A stretch of DNA of 64,000 nucleotides from Bog-159 sp035499555 (lineage in GTDB: Bacteria; Acidobacteriota; Terriglobia; Bryobacterales; Bryobacteraceae): the NCBI GenBank assembly GCA_035499555.1, contig DATJYO010000037.1, forward strand, positions 1 to 64,000. Reading direction: 5' to 3'. A program made the translations under genes and the position numbers. Below are positions 10,515 to 18,533 of the stretch, piece after piece (position 1 is the stretch's first letter; each line of letters opens with the position of its first letter). Under the pieces are notes generated by a model that saw only the letters and a list, made by a program, of their open reading frames with translations, was not told the origin of the DNA and did not search any database.

Positions 10515-11083
10515 GGGCGCATGGTGTTCTGTTGGGAGGCGATGATCAACACCATGCATCCATTGACGGTGTGGCTCTCGCGATGATCGGTGGCGGCCCT
10601 GGCGCACTGGTAATCGCCCGGCCGCAGGACCAGGTCGCCAAAACGCAAGTCGCCTTCCAGGACGAAGCAGTGCTCCACGTCCGCATGCGCGTGAGGCGGA
10701 TACTTGGCGCCCGGCTCCATGCGCACCAGGAGCGCCACGCTGCCGGTCGCGGATTCCTGGTACAGCCGCTTGGCCACCACGCCGGGCACCAGCGGCTTCC
10801 AGTCGCCGTCGCCGGCGCGGACGACGCTGATGCCGGGCGGCGGCGCGGGTTCCTGGATGCGCGCCAATAGCTTCTCGCGCAATTGCGGCGGGGGCGCCGG
10901 ACCGGTCACCGCGAACGGCAGCAGGCTGGCCATATCGTGAAAAGTGCGGGCTTCATCCGCGCACACGATGCACCCCTTCATGTGCTCGCGGAATTCGGCG
11001 GCGTCTCCGGGCGGCAGCGCGCCGGCGGCGAACAGGCTGGCGCGTTCCCGAATCTCGTCGGTAGCGGTCTGATGTTCCCTCAT
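10502..11083 (-). CDS. ChrR-like anti-sigma factor (zinc-binding domain plus cupin)
   Basis: The 193-residue protein has an N-terminal zinc-binding anti-sigma domain with the H-x3-C-x2-C motif (His34, Cys38, Cys41) and a C-terminal cupin domain (about residues 90-180). PPHAHADVEH supplies possible metal ligands (His131, His133, Glu137). This two-domain layout is that of ChrR, which holds its ECF sigma factor inactive until singlet oxygen or organic peroxide disrupts the cupin; the inducer here is unknown. The ATG at 11083 overlaps the sigma stop codon by four bases (ATGA), the usual coupling of sigma and anti-sigma genes. Confidence 0.9.
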   Translation of the reverse strand: MREHQTATDEIRERASLFAAGALPPGDAAEFREHMKGCIVCADEARTFHDMASLLPFAVTGPAPPPQLREKLLARIQEPAPPPGISVVRAGDGDWKPLVPGVVAKRLYQESATGSVALLVRMEPGAKYPPHAHADVEHCFVLEGDLRFGDLVLRPGDYQCARAATDHRESHTVNGCMVLIIASQQNTMRPWTL

Positions 11084-11655
11084 GCCAGCGCCCCCAGTTG
11101 CGCGCGTAATTTCATCATACCCATTCGAATCCGCGTTTTGACCGTACCCAGAGGCTGGCCCAGGCGATCCGCCAGTTCGGAATGGCTGTAGCCATGCCAA
11201 TAAGCCAGCTCAATGGCTTCGCGCTGTTCCGGCGCCAGCGACGCCAACGCCGCCGCCACCTCCCGCCCGACACCCGGTTCCACCGGCGGCACCGCGGCGG
11301 CTCTGACGTCCGTACCTTCCAGCGGCGTTTCAAAACTGGCGCGCTTCCCGCCGGCGCGCAAACGATCGATGGCCCGGGTGCGCGCGATGGTCAGCAGCCA
11401 TGCCACTGCCGTTCCCCGCTGGCCGTCGAATCTGGCGGCGGAGCGCCAGACCTGGGAGTAGATGTCCAGGGTCACTTCCTCGGCGTCGGCCGCATTTTCC
11501 AGGACCCGCAGGACCATCCCGTAGACCAGGCGGTTCGACGTGTCGTACAGCGCGGCCAGCGCGCCCTGGTCCGCGGCCGCGATGCGGCGGATGAGATTCC
11601 TCCAGTTGCTTTCGAACTCGGCGCGGGAAGCGCCCGCGGATGCGAAGGCCGGCAT
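11080..11655 (-). CDS. ECF-family RNA polymerase sigma factor
   Basis: A 191-residue sigma factor with region 2 (ALAALYDTSNRLVYGMVLRVL, then DAEEVTLDIYSQVW and AWLLTIARTRAIDRLR at about residues 30-100) and region 4 (LAPEQREAIELAYWHGYSHSELADRLGQPLGTVKTRI, about 140-180). It pairs with the following ChrR-like anti-sigma factor, as in ECF11-type systems. I start at the ATG at 11655; an in-frame TTG four codons upstream (11667) is equally possible and neither has a clear ribosome site. The sigma factor probably drives its own operon, and the ATP-grasp and MFS genes may be part of its response. Confidence 0.92.
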   Translation of the reverse strand: MPAFASAGASRAEFESNWRNLIRRIAAADQGALAALYDTSNRLVYGMVLRVLENAADAEEVTLDIYSQVWRSAARFDGQRGTAVAWLLTIARTRAIDRLRAGGKRASFETPLEGTDVRAAAVPPVEPGVGREVAAALASLAPEQREAIELAYWHGYSHSELADRLGQPLGTVKTRIRMGMMKLRAQLGALA

Positions 11656-11697
11656 GGCAGACGTCAAGAGGGGCAGTATAACAGACCAGCGGGATGC

Positions 11698-12957
11698 CTA
11701 CTCGTAACGGAGCGCTTCGATGGGGTCCATGCGGGCGGCTTTGATCGCCGGCAGCAGCCCCGCGATCAGTCCCACAAACTCGAGCATCAAGGTGGAGGTC
11801 ATCACCGCGAATTGCGAGATCTGCAGGTGGATGTCCCCGGCGCCGCTGGTGTCCTTGAACAGCGGGCCGAGCAGCGGCAGAGTCTGCAGAGTGGCGGTGA
11901 CGCCATAACCGCTGGCCACTCCGACTACGCCCCCCAGCGTGACGATGGCCATGGCCTCCAGCAGAAACTGAAACAGGATGGAACGCCGGGTGGCGCCGAT
12001 GGACTTCAGCACGCCGATTTCGCGGGTCCGCTGCGTGACCGAGACCAGCATGATGTTGGCCAGGCCCACGCCGCCGATGGCCAGCGTCAGTGTGCCGACG
12101 AAGCCGAGCAGGATCTGCAGGGCCATGCCCATGGTGTCCACGATGCGGAGGAATTCGTTAAAAACGATGATGCGCACGGCGCGTTCGTCGTTGGGCGAGA
12201 AGTTGTGTACACGGGCCAGCGTCTCGCGCACCTGGCGCACCGCCTCCGTGCGAAAGAGTGGATTGACGGGCATCCATACGATGAAGTCCGGGTACTTGAT
12301 GTCCCGCAGCAGCGACCCGGTATCGTACGGAATGAAGATGCACTCGTTGTCGGGCTCGTTATAGTTGGAGATCTGTGTCTTGGTCTTGAGCACGCCGATC
12401 ACGGTGAAGTGCAGGCCGTTGATGCTGATATCTTCGCCTTCGGGCGGGATCTCGCCGAACATCTTCCGCGCCGCTTCGCCGCCCATCACCGCCACGCGGT
12501 GCTTCTCGGCCTCGTCTTCCGGACCCAGCCAGTGGCCGGCGGCCATGGTCTGGTTGCGTATGCGGCCGTAGATCGGATAAACAGCGCGCACGGCGATCGA
12601 CTGCGTGCGATACCCGCGGACCACGGTGGCCCCGTGGATCATCACTTCCGGCGAGATGGCCACGGCCAGCGGTACGGCGTCACGAATGGCGTCGACATCC
12701 GTGCGTTCCATGCGAACGCGGCGGCCGGCGCGTTCGCCGCCGGCCTGCGTGGAGGTCTGGCCGTCGAACATCAAGACCAGGTCCTGGCCGACGGCCATGA
12801 AGGCTTTGCGCAGCGCGAAGTGGAACCCGTCGCCGTAGGAGTAGAGAATCACGAAACAGGCCACCCCCCAGGCCAGGCTGACACAGGTCAGCAGGCTGCG
12901 CTGCCGGTTGAATTTCAAGGCCGCGGCGGCTTCCGAGAAGACCGAGCTAACGCTCAT
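11698..12957 (-). CDS. ABC transporter permease, FtsX/MacB type
   Basis: This 419-residue protein has an N-terminal helix (LLTCVSLAWGVACFVILYSYG), a long periplasmic MacB-PCD domain (about residues 50-270), and three C-terminal helices with the FtsX signature. The latter includes GGVGLANIMLVSVTQRTREIGVLKSIGATRR and the terminal MDPIEALRYE. Such permeases transmit force rather than translocate through a channel, and need a MacB-type ATPase. It overlaps the preceding permease gene by 11 bp. No ATP-binding cassette lies in this cluster, so the ATPase must come from elsewhere. Confidence 0.9.
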   Translation of the reverse strand: MSVSSVFSEAAAALKFNRQRSLLTCVSLAWGVACFVILYSYGDGFHFALRKAFMAVGQDLVLMFDGQTSTQAGGERAGRRVRMERTDVDAIRDAVPLAVAISPEVMIHGATVVRGYRTQSIAVRAVYPIYGRIRNQTMAAGHWLGPEDEAEKHRVAVMGGEAARKMFGEIPPEGEDISINGLHFTVIGVLKTKTQISNYNEPDNECIFIPYDTGSLLRDIKYPDFIVWMPVNPLFRTEAVRQVRETLARVHNFSPNDERAVRIIVFNEFLRIVDTMGMALQILLGFVGTLTLAIGGVGLANIMLVSVTQRTREIGVLKSIGATRRSILFQFLLEAMAIVTLGGVVGVASGYGVTATLQTLPLLGPLFKDTSGAGDIHLQISQFAVMTSTLMLEFVGLIAGLLPAIKAARMDPIEALRYE

Positions 12958-14209
12958 AGCGCAAGGCCTCCACCGGTGTCAGCGAGGCGGCGCGCCAGGC
13001 GGGAAACAGGGCCGACGCAATGGCTACCACCGCCAGCGCGCTGAAGGACCAGGCGGTGGTGGTTCCCTTCACTGGCAGCCCCGCGAACATGTCGGATTGC
13101 AGGGGCAGCGAATTCACCAGCGACGCCAGGCCGTAGGCGCCCAGGAAGCCCATCACTCCGCTGACCCCGGCCAGCATGATACCCTCCGCCAGGAAGTCGA
13201 TCATAATGCGCCGGCGGGTGGCGCCCACCGCTTTGCGTAACCCGATCTCGCGCGTGCGCTCGGTAACCGAAACCAGCATGATATTGAGCACGCCCACGCC
13301 GCCCAGCGTCAGGGTTATCACGGCAATGGCGCCCAGGAAGGCGGTCATCGATACGAAGATCTGATCCACCAGTTCCGCGCTCTCGACGGTGTCCCACACG
13401 TAGACGGCTCCGGGATCATCCGGTTCGAACTGGTGGTTGCGCGCGAGCACGCGCATCACCTGGTGCCGCGCGTCCTTCCAGTGAGCGAGCGAAGCCGGCA
13501 CATAGATGATGTCGTTGACGATCCCGGGATGGAAATTGTCGTCCTTGGGCGGCAGGTCGCGCACCATGGTGGTGTAAGGGATGTAGATCTTGTCGCCGTC
13601 CAGGCCGTTGTAACTGCTGTTCTGATTCTTGGCGGGCATCAGGCCGGCAATGCGGAAAGGCAGGCCGTTGAGAGAAATCTGCGATCCCAGGGCGGTGTTG
13701 CGATCGCCAAACAACTGCTTGCGCACATTGTCGCCCAGCACCGCCACACGCTCGCCGTTGGTTTCGTCCGCATCCACCAGGAAACGCCCTTGCGCGATGG
13801 GGATGGTGCGGATCCTGGAATACAACGGCTCCACGCCGTTAATGGTGAACGAGCCGCTGTTGTAGGGGCTGGCGACTTTGGCGCCGTTTTGCAGTTCCCC
13901 GATCACCCGGCTGACCAGGTAACATTCCGCGCGAATGTCGTCGATGTCGTCGTAGGTGAAGCGTATGCGCCGGCCGGCGCGCTGCCCGCCGACCTGCTTC
14001 TCGGTGCGGCCCGGAAACATCAGAACGATATTCTCGCCGAGCTGCTTGGTATTATTGCGCTGGCCCTGTTTGAAGCCGTCGCCCATGGCCACGATCAGAA
14101 CGATCGACGCCACGCCCCAGGCGATTCCCGACATGGTCAGGAAGCTGCGCAGCTTGTTGCGCAGCAGGCTGGAAACGACTTGTGAAAGCAGTTCGTGCAG
14201 GTAGCCCAT
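12947..14209 (-). CDS. ABC transporter permease, FtsX/MacB type
   Basis: A 420-residue paralogue of its downstream neighbour with the same layout: helix (FLTMSGIAWGVASIVLIVAMGDG), periplasmic domain, and the GGVGVLNIMLVSVTERTREIGLRKAVGATRR motif before the last helices. It ends in the family motif LTPVEALRYER. Two different FtsX-type subunits side by side suggest a heterodimeric permease. The ATG at 14209 has GGTGG five bases upstream; a second in-frame ATG lies four codons earlier (14221). Confidence 0.9.
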   Translation of the reverse strand: MGYLHELLSQVVSSLLRNKLRSFLTMSGIAWGVASIVLIVAMGDGFKQGQRNNTKQLGENIVLMFPGRTEKQVGGQRAGRRIRFTYDDIDDIRAECYLVSRVIGELQNGAKVASPYNSGSFTINGVEPLYSRIRTIPIAQGRFLVDADETNGERVAVLGDNVRKQLFGDRNTALGSQISLNGLPFRIAGLMPAKNQNSSYNGLDGDKIYIPYTTMVRDLPPKDDNFHPGIVNDIIYVPASLAHWKDARHQVMRVLARNHQFEPDDPGAVYVWDTVESAELVDQIFVSMTAFLGAIAVITLTLGGVGVLNIMLVSVTERTREIGLRKAVGATRRRIMIDFLAEGIMLAGVSGVMGFLGAYGLASLVNSLPLQSDMFAGLPVKGTTTAWSFSALAVVAIASALFPAWRAASLTPVEALRYER

Positions 14210-14255
14210 AGCAACCACCATCGCGGCACTTCAAGTCCCGCCGAGGTTCGCCTCC

Positions 14256-15461
14256 TTATTGCAGGATTACCTGCTGGCCGGCATTGATGCCCTTCGCGAT
14301 CTGGGTCTTGGAGCCGTTGCTGATTCCGGTGGCGACCGGAATCTTGCGCTTGCCGGTCTCGCTGGTGGGATCGGGTATCTCCACCGAGGTGGATTTGTCC
14401 TTGTTGTACAGGATGGCCCCTTCCGGCACGGCGATCACACCCTTGCGCTCCTCCAGGATGATCTCGGCGTTGGCGGTCATCTCGGCGCGCAGCTTACGGG
14501 ATTCGTTGGAGATCGACACGCGCACCTCGAAGGTCGTGACGTTATCCTTCTCCACGCCCATGGGCGAGATCTTGGTCACCTTGCCCAGGAACTTCTCGTC
14601 CTTGAAGGACTCGATGGTAATACGCGCGGGCTGGCCGAGATAGATCTTGCCGACGTCGCTTTCGTCCACTTTGCCCTTCACGTAGACTTCGGACAGGTCG
14701 CCCAGAGTCATGATCAGGGTGGCCCCGGAACCCATGGTCAGAATGGAACTGACCGCATCGCCTACTTCGCGGTCGCGCGACAGTACCACCCCGTCGATGG
14801 GCGAGAGGATGGTGGTATTCTGCAGATCGTCTTCCGCCTGCGCCAGTGCCGCTTTGGCCTGCTCGATGGCGGCCTTGGCCTTGGCGATGGCTGCCTGCGC
14901 TACGCCGAGATTCACCACAGCCGACTGCTGCCGGTTCACGGCCATTTCGTAGTTTTTCTCGGCATCGTCCACGATGTTGCGCGCTACCAACTGCTCCTGG
15001 AACAGGCTGCGCGACCGGTCCATTTCGCGCTTGAGGAAGGGCACATCCGGCCCGGCGGCGTCCACTTTGTAACGCTCGTAGTCGGCCTGGGCGCTCTTCA
15101 GGTTGGCTTCGGCCAGCGAAAGCGCAGCCTGGAACTGCCGCACCTGCGGCAGGACGTTGTTTTCGTCCAGCTTGCAGATCAACTCGCCTCTGTGCACCAC
15201 GTCGCCCACGTTGACCGGCAGGCTCTGTATGATGCCGCTGGCTTTAGATTTGACCTCGACCTTGGTGACCGGTTCGATCTTCCCGGTGGCAACCACGGAG
15301 CGGGCCAGGTCGATGCGCTCGGCCTTGACCAGCTTTTCCGGGTCGATTTTAGGAGAACCCCGTCCGATAGCCTTGAGGGTGAAGATGGCCGCGCCGCCTA
15401 ACAGGGGCACGACGAGGAACAAGATCCACTTGATCGATCGTTTCTTGCGCGAGGTTGCCAT
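14256..15461 (-). CDS. Periplasmic adaptor subunit, HlyD/MacA family
   Basis: The 401-residue protein begins with a basic N-terminus and one membrane helix (WILFLVVPLLGGAAIFTL). It continues with the split lipoyl (biotinyl-like) domain (ASGIIQSLPVNVGDVVHRGEL and STILSPIDGVVLSRDREVGD-type half-motifs), a long alpha-helical hairpin rich in alanine and glutamine (about residues 110-220), and a beta-barrel domain. Adaptors of this kind link an inner-membrane MacB-type pump to an outer-membrane channel. It is the first of three genes (adaptor, permease, permease), with about 45 bp to the first permease. Confidence 0.92.
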   Translation of the reverse strand: MATSRKKRSIKWILFLVVPLLGGAAIFTLKAIGRGSPKIDPEKLVKAERIDLARSVVATGKIEPVTKVEVKSKASGIIQSLPVNVGDVVHRGELICKLDENNVLPQVRQFQAALSLAEANLKSAQADYERYKVDAAGPDVPFLKREMDRSRSLFQEQLVARNIVDDAEKNYEMAVNRQQSAVVNLGVAQAAIAKAKAAIEQAKAALAQAEDDLQNTTILSPIDGVVLSRDREVGDAVSSILTMGSGATLIMTLGDLSEVYVKGKVDESDVGKIYLGQPARITIESFKDEKFLGKVTKISPMGVEKDNVTTFEVRVSISNESRKLRAEMTANAEIILEERKGVIAVPEGAILYNKDKSTSVEIPDPTSETGKRKIPVATGISNGSKTQIAKGINAGQQVILQ

Positions 15462-15521
15462 GGGAGTCTCTAAAGCGGATACGTAGAAGTACCGCCAAGA
15501 GTTCCAAACTGTGGGACCAGC

Positions 15522-16886
15522 CTATGCCGGGGTGGCCACGCGGACGGGGCGGAAGCGGGCGCTGAAATGCCGCAGGAACGGCGGCTCCTCCACGATCTCC
15601 AGACCATGGATCCGATCCTTGCGCGCATTCACTTCCAGAATGGCCTCGACCACGTAGTCGATGTGGCTTTGGGTGTAGACACGGCGCGGGATGGCCAGGC
15701 GCAGCAACTCGTGGCGGGCTTCGGCGCCGAACATCACCGAGCCGATCTCCACCGAGCGGATGCCCGCGTGGCGGTACAGCTCGACGGCCAACGCCTGCCC
15801 GGGGAATTGCGCGCGCGGGATGTGCGGCAACATGCGCGCGGCATCGATGTAGATCGCATGGCCGCCGGGGGGTTCCACGATAGGCACACCGTGATCGGCG
15901 ATGTGGCGTCCCAGATACCCGGTGGAGACGATGCGGTAGCGCAGGTAGTCCGGATCGAGGACTTCCTCGAGGCCCACGGCGATGGCTTCCAGGTCGCGGC
16001 CGGCCAGCCCGCCGTAAGTGGGGAAGCCTTCGGTCAGGATCAGCAGGTTGGTCTCCTGCTGCGCCAGGCGGTCGTCGTTGGTGGAGAGAAAACCGCCGAT
16101 GTTGGCAAACGCGTCCTTCTTGGCGGAGAAGGTGCATCCGTCGGCCAGCGAGAACATTTTCTGGGCGATCTGCTTGGGGGTCCAATCCGCATAGCCTGGT
16201 TCCCGCTGCTGGATGAACCAGGCGTTTTCGGCGAATCGGCAGGCATCCAGGTAAAGCGGGATGCGGTAACGCCGGGTCACCTCGCGCACCGCTTCGATAT
16301 TGGCCAGGGCCACGGGCTGGCCGCCGCCCGAGTTGTTGGTCACGGTGAGCATCACCAGCGGAATGTGCTCCGCGCCGGTCTCCCGGATCAGCCGTTCCAG
16401 CGCGGCGACGTCCATGTTGCCTTTGAAATCCAGCCGCGCCTGCGTGTCGGCGGCCGCGGGCACCGGCAGGTCCACCGCGCGCGCGCCGGTGAATTCGATA
16501 TTGGCGCGGGTAGTATCGAAGTGCGTGTTATTGGGGACCACCTGTCCCGGCCGGCACATCACGGTGAACAGGATGCGTTCGGCGGCGCGGCCCTGGTGCG
16601 TGGGGATCATGTGGCGGAAGCCGGTCAGATCGTCCACTACACGCTTCATGCGGAAGAAGCTTTCGCTGCCGGCGTAGGACTCGTCGCCGCGCATCAGGGC
16701 GGACCACTGTCCGGTGGACATGGCGCTGGTGCCGGAGTCGGTGAGCAGGTCGATCAGAATATCTTTGGCTTCGACGAGAAACAAGTTGTAACCCGCGGCT
16801 TCGAGCAGGCGCTCGCGCTGCTCGCGCGTGGTGTGGTGCAGCGGCTCGACGCTCTTGATCCGGAACGGTTCGATGATGGTGCGCAT
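15522..16886 (-). CDS. tnaA: Tryptophanase (PLP-dependent beta-eliminating lyase)
   Basis: This 454-residue protein belongs to the tryptophanase/tyrosine phenol-lyase family, which cleaves the amino acid to ammonia, pyruvate and indole or phenol. The IDLLTDSGT, IPTHQGR, GGQPV and SAKKDAF motifs are present; Lys257 is the expected PLP lysine. Two positions separate the enzymes: tyrosine phenol-lyase has Thr124 and Arg381, whereas tryptophanase has Asp and a hydrophobic residue. This protein has Asp124 (HFDTT) and isoleucine in RSVEIGS, favouring tryptophanase, although the N-terminal third is closer to tyrosine phenol-lyase. Only 50-60 bases separate the start from the upstream terminator, leaving little room for a TnaC-type leader. 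Confidence 0.85.
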   Translation of the reverse strand: MRTIIEPFRIKSVEPLHHTTREQRERLLEAAGYNLFLVEAKDILIDLLTDSGTSAMSTGQWSALMRGDESYAGSESFFRMKRVVDDLTGFRHMIPTHQGRAAERILFTVMCRPGQVVPNNTHFDTTRANIEFTGARAVDLPVPAAADTQARLDFKGNMDVAALERLIRETGAEHIPLVMLTVTNNSGGGQPVALANIEAVREVTRRYRIPLYLDACRFAENAWFIQQREPGYADWTPKQIAQKMFSLADGCTFSAKKDAFANIGGFLSTNDDRLAQQETNLLILTEGFPTYGGLAGRDLEAIAVGLEEVLDPDYLRYRIVSTGYLGRHIADHGVPIVEPPGGHAIYIDAARMLPHIPRAQFPGQALAVELYRHAGIRSVEIGSVMFGAEARHELLRLAIPRRVYTQSHIDYVVEAILEVNARKDRIHGLEIVEEPPFLRHFSARFRPVRVATPA

Positions 16887-16938
16887 AGGTCCCCTAGGAC
16901 GAAAGTAACACCTTACTCGGGATCCTCCCCGGCCCCCG

Positions 16939-16971
16939 AAAAAAAAGCCCCGCCGGCGAGGGCGGGGCTTT
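16939..16971 (-). terminator. Intrinsic terminator downstream of the HtrA gene
   Basis: GCCCCGCC (16947-16954) pairs with GGCGGGGC (16961-16968), extended by AAA/TTT, with a 6-base loop. On the minus strand the stem is followed by eight T. It lies 23 bp after the HtrA stop codon and separates that gene from tryptophanase. Confidence 0.9.
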
Positions 16972-16993
16972 GAGTCGGTCAGTGTTCTATTTC

Positions 16994-18502
16994 TTACTTG
17001 GCGGGAAGCGTTCCGGCCGCGAACAGAGTATTCCAGTTCTGACCGTCGTTCCTCATGATTTTGAAAGCGATGGCTTCGCCGGGCTTGGCGGATTGCATGG
17101 CGTTGCGCACGTCGTCTGCCGAGTTCACGTGCTGGCGGTTGACTTCGAGAATCACGTCGCCCTTCGCCAGACCGATATCTTCGGCGAACGATCCGGGCTG
17201 TACGCTGCCGATGACAACGCTACCGGTGGTTAAGCCCATCTGTTGCCGGTCGGCCGGGGTCAGGTTTTCGAGCGAGACGCCCAGCCGCGGCGTGGTGGCT
17301 TCACCCTGCGGCTGCTCGGACGATCCGCCGTTGTCGTTGTTCACGATCGCATCGCGGTCGCCGATCTTGACAGGCAGAGTCATGGCCTTGCCGTCGCGCA
17401 GGATGTGCATCTGAACGGTCGCGCCGGGCGCGGTGGAGGCGATGATGTTTACGAGCTGCTGGCCATCCGTAATGGACTCGCTGTTGACGCCGGTGATGAC
17501 GTCGGAGGCCCGGACACCGGCGTTGGCCGCCGGTCCGCCGGGCGTCACCTGCTGCACGAACACGCCGGTCGATGCGCCGTATGCTTTGAGCAGAGCCGCA
17601 TTCGATTCGCGGGCGAACTGCACGCCGATGGCGCCGCGCGATACCTTGCCGTGCTTGATGATCTGGTTGTAAGAGGAAACCGCCAGGTTACTGGGCAGCG
17701 CGAAACCAACGCCTTCGAAGTTGCCGCTGCCGCTGGCGATCATGGTGTTGATGCCGATCACCTGGCCGTCCAGGTTCAACAGCGGGCCGCCGCTGTTGCC
17801 GCGGTTGATGGCCGCATCCGTTTGCAGGAAGCGCTGCATCTCGTGGCCGGGATCGTTGAGGTCGCGGCCCTTGGCGCTGATGATGCCGGCGGTCATGGTC
17901 TGGTCCAGGCCGAACGGCGAGCCGATGGCCACCACCCAGTCGCCCGTTTCCATGGCGTCAGAGTTGCCCAGGTGCAGGGCGGGAAGCGTTTTACCGATAT
18001 CGACCTTCAGGACCGCCAGGTCCAGCTCGGGATCCGTGCCGACCAGCTTGGCGTTGTATTCGGTGTGGTCGTTGGGCAGTTTCACCTGGATGCGCGTGGC
18101 ATTTTCGACTACATGGTTGTTGGTCAGAATGTAGCCGCTGGGATCCACGATGAAGCCCGATCCCAAGGCCATGGCGCGCTGGGTTTGCGGCTGCTGCCCC
18201 TGAAACGGATTGGAAAAGCCGAAGGGGTTCTCGCCGCCAAAGGGATTGCCATTGAAGAACCAGCGCATCGCCGGCTGCTGCTTTTCCTTAATGGTGCTGA
18301 GGATCTGCACGACCGAAGGTTCGGCGCCCTTGGCAATCTTCGTGAACGAAGTGGATAGCTGCACCGGGCTGGGGATAGTAAGCGCGGCGGGAGTGGCCCC
18401 GGCCGCCCGGACGATCCCGCCGCGGGTAACCAGATCTGCTGCTAACAACCCCGCGCAGACGAGTGCGAGCGTAGGGATAACGTAACTCTTCTTTAACCTC
18501 AT
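16994..18502 (-). CDS. Periplasmic serine protease/chaperone, HtrA/DegP family
   Basis: This 502-residue protein starts with a signal-anchor sequence (about residues 6-24) and has a trypsin-like domain with the triad His130 (LTNNHVVENA), Asp161 (ELDLAVLKV) and Ser237 (RGNSGGP). Two PDZ domains follow, at about residues 280-385 and 405-500. DegP-type proteases degrade or refold misfolded envelope proteins. A flexible loop rich in NPF and Gln (residues 80-110) corresponds to the LA loop. A terminator follows the gene. The M56 gene lies 31 bp upstream on the same strand, so this gene may be the last of a blaI-M56-htrA unit; a link to envelope stress is inference. Confidence 0.94.
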   Translation of the reverse strand: MRLKKSYVIPTLALVCAGLLAADLVTRGGIVRAAGATPAALTIPSPVQLSTSFTKIAKGAEPSVVQILSTIKEKQQPAMRWFFNGNPFGGENPFGFSNPFQGQQPQTQRAMALGSGFIVDPSGYILTNNHVVENATRIQVKLPNDHTEYNAKLVGTDPELDLAVLKVDIGKTLPALHLGNSDAMETGDWVVAIGSPFGLDQTMTAGIISAKGRDLNDPGHEMQRFLQTDAAINRGNSGGPLLNLDGQVIGINTMIASGSGNFEGVGFALPSNLAVSSYNQIIKHGKVSRGAIGVQFARESNAALLKAYGASTGVFVQQVTPGGPAANAGVRASDVITGVNSESITDGQQLVNIIASTAPGATVQMHILRDGKAMTLPVKIGDRDAIVNNDNGGSSEQPQGEATTPRLGVSLENLTPADRQQMGLTTGSVVIGSVQPGSFAEDIGLAKGDVILEVNRQHVNSADDVRNAMQSAKPGEAIAFKIMRNDGQNWNTLFAAGTLPAK

Positions 18503-18533
18503 TTCCTTGTCCTTTTATTGAGAGATTCGGTAC

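Noticed and set aside
8244..10586. Plus-strand frame of 780 codons across the MFS and ATP-grasp genes
   Set aside because: It runs opposite two recognisable genes with clear motifs; composition fits an antisense frame.
15522..16886. Tyrosine phenol-lyase as the product
   Set aside because: The two specificity positions visible in sequence match tryptophanase, though the N-terminal part is mixed.
16887..16944. TnaC-like leader peptide upstream of tryptophanase
   Set aside because: The terminator stem lies only about 50-60 bases from the start and no short frame with a critical Trp is visible.
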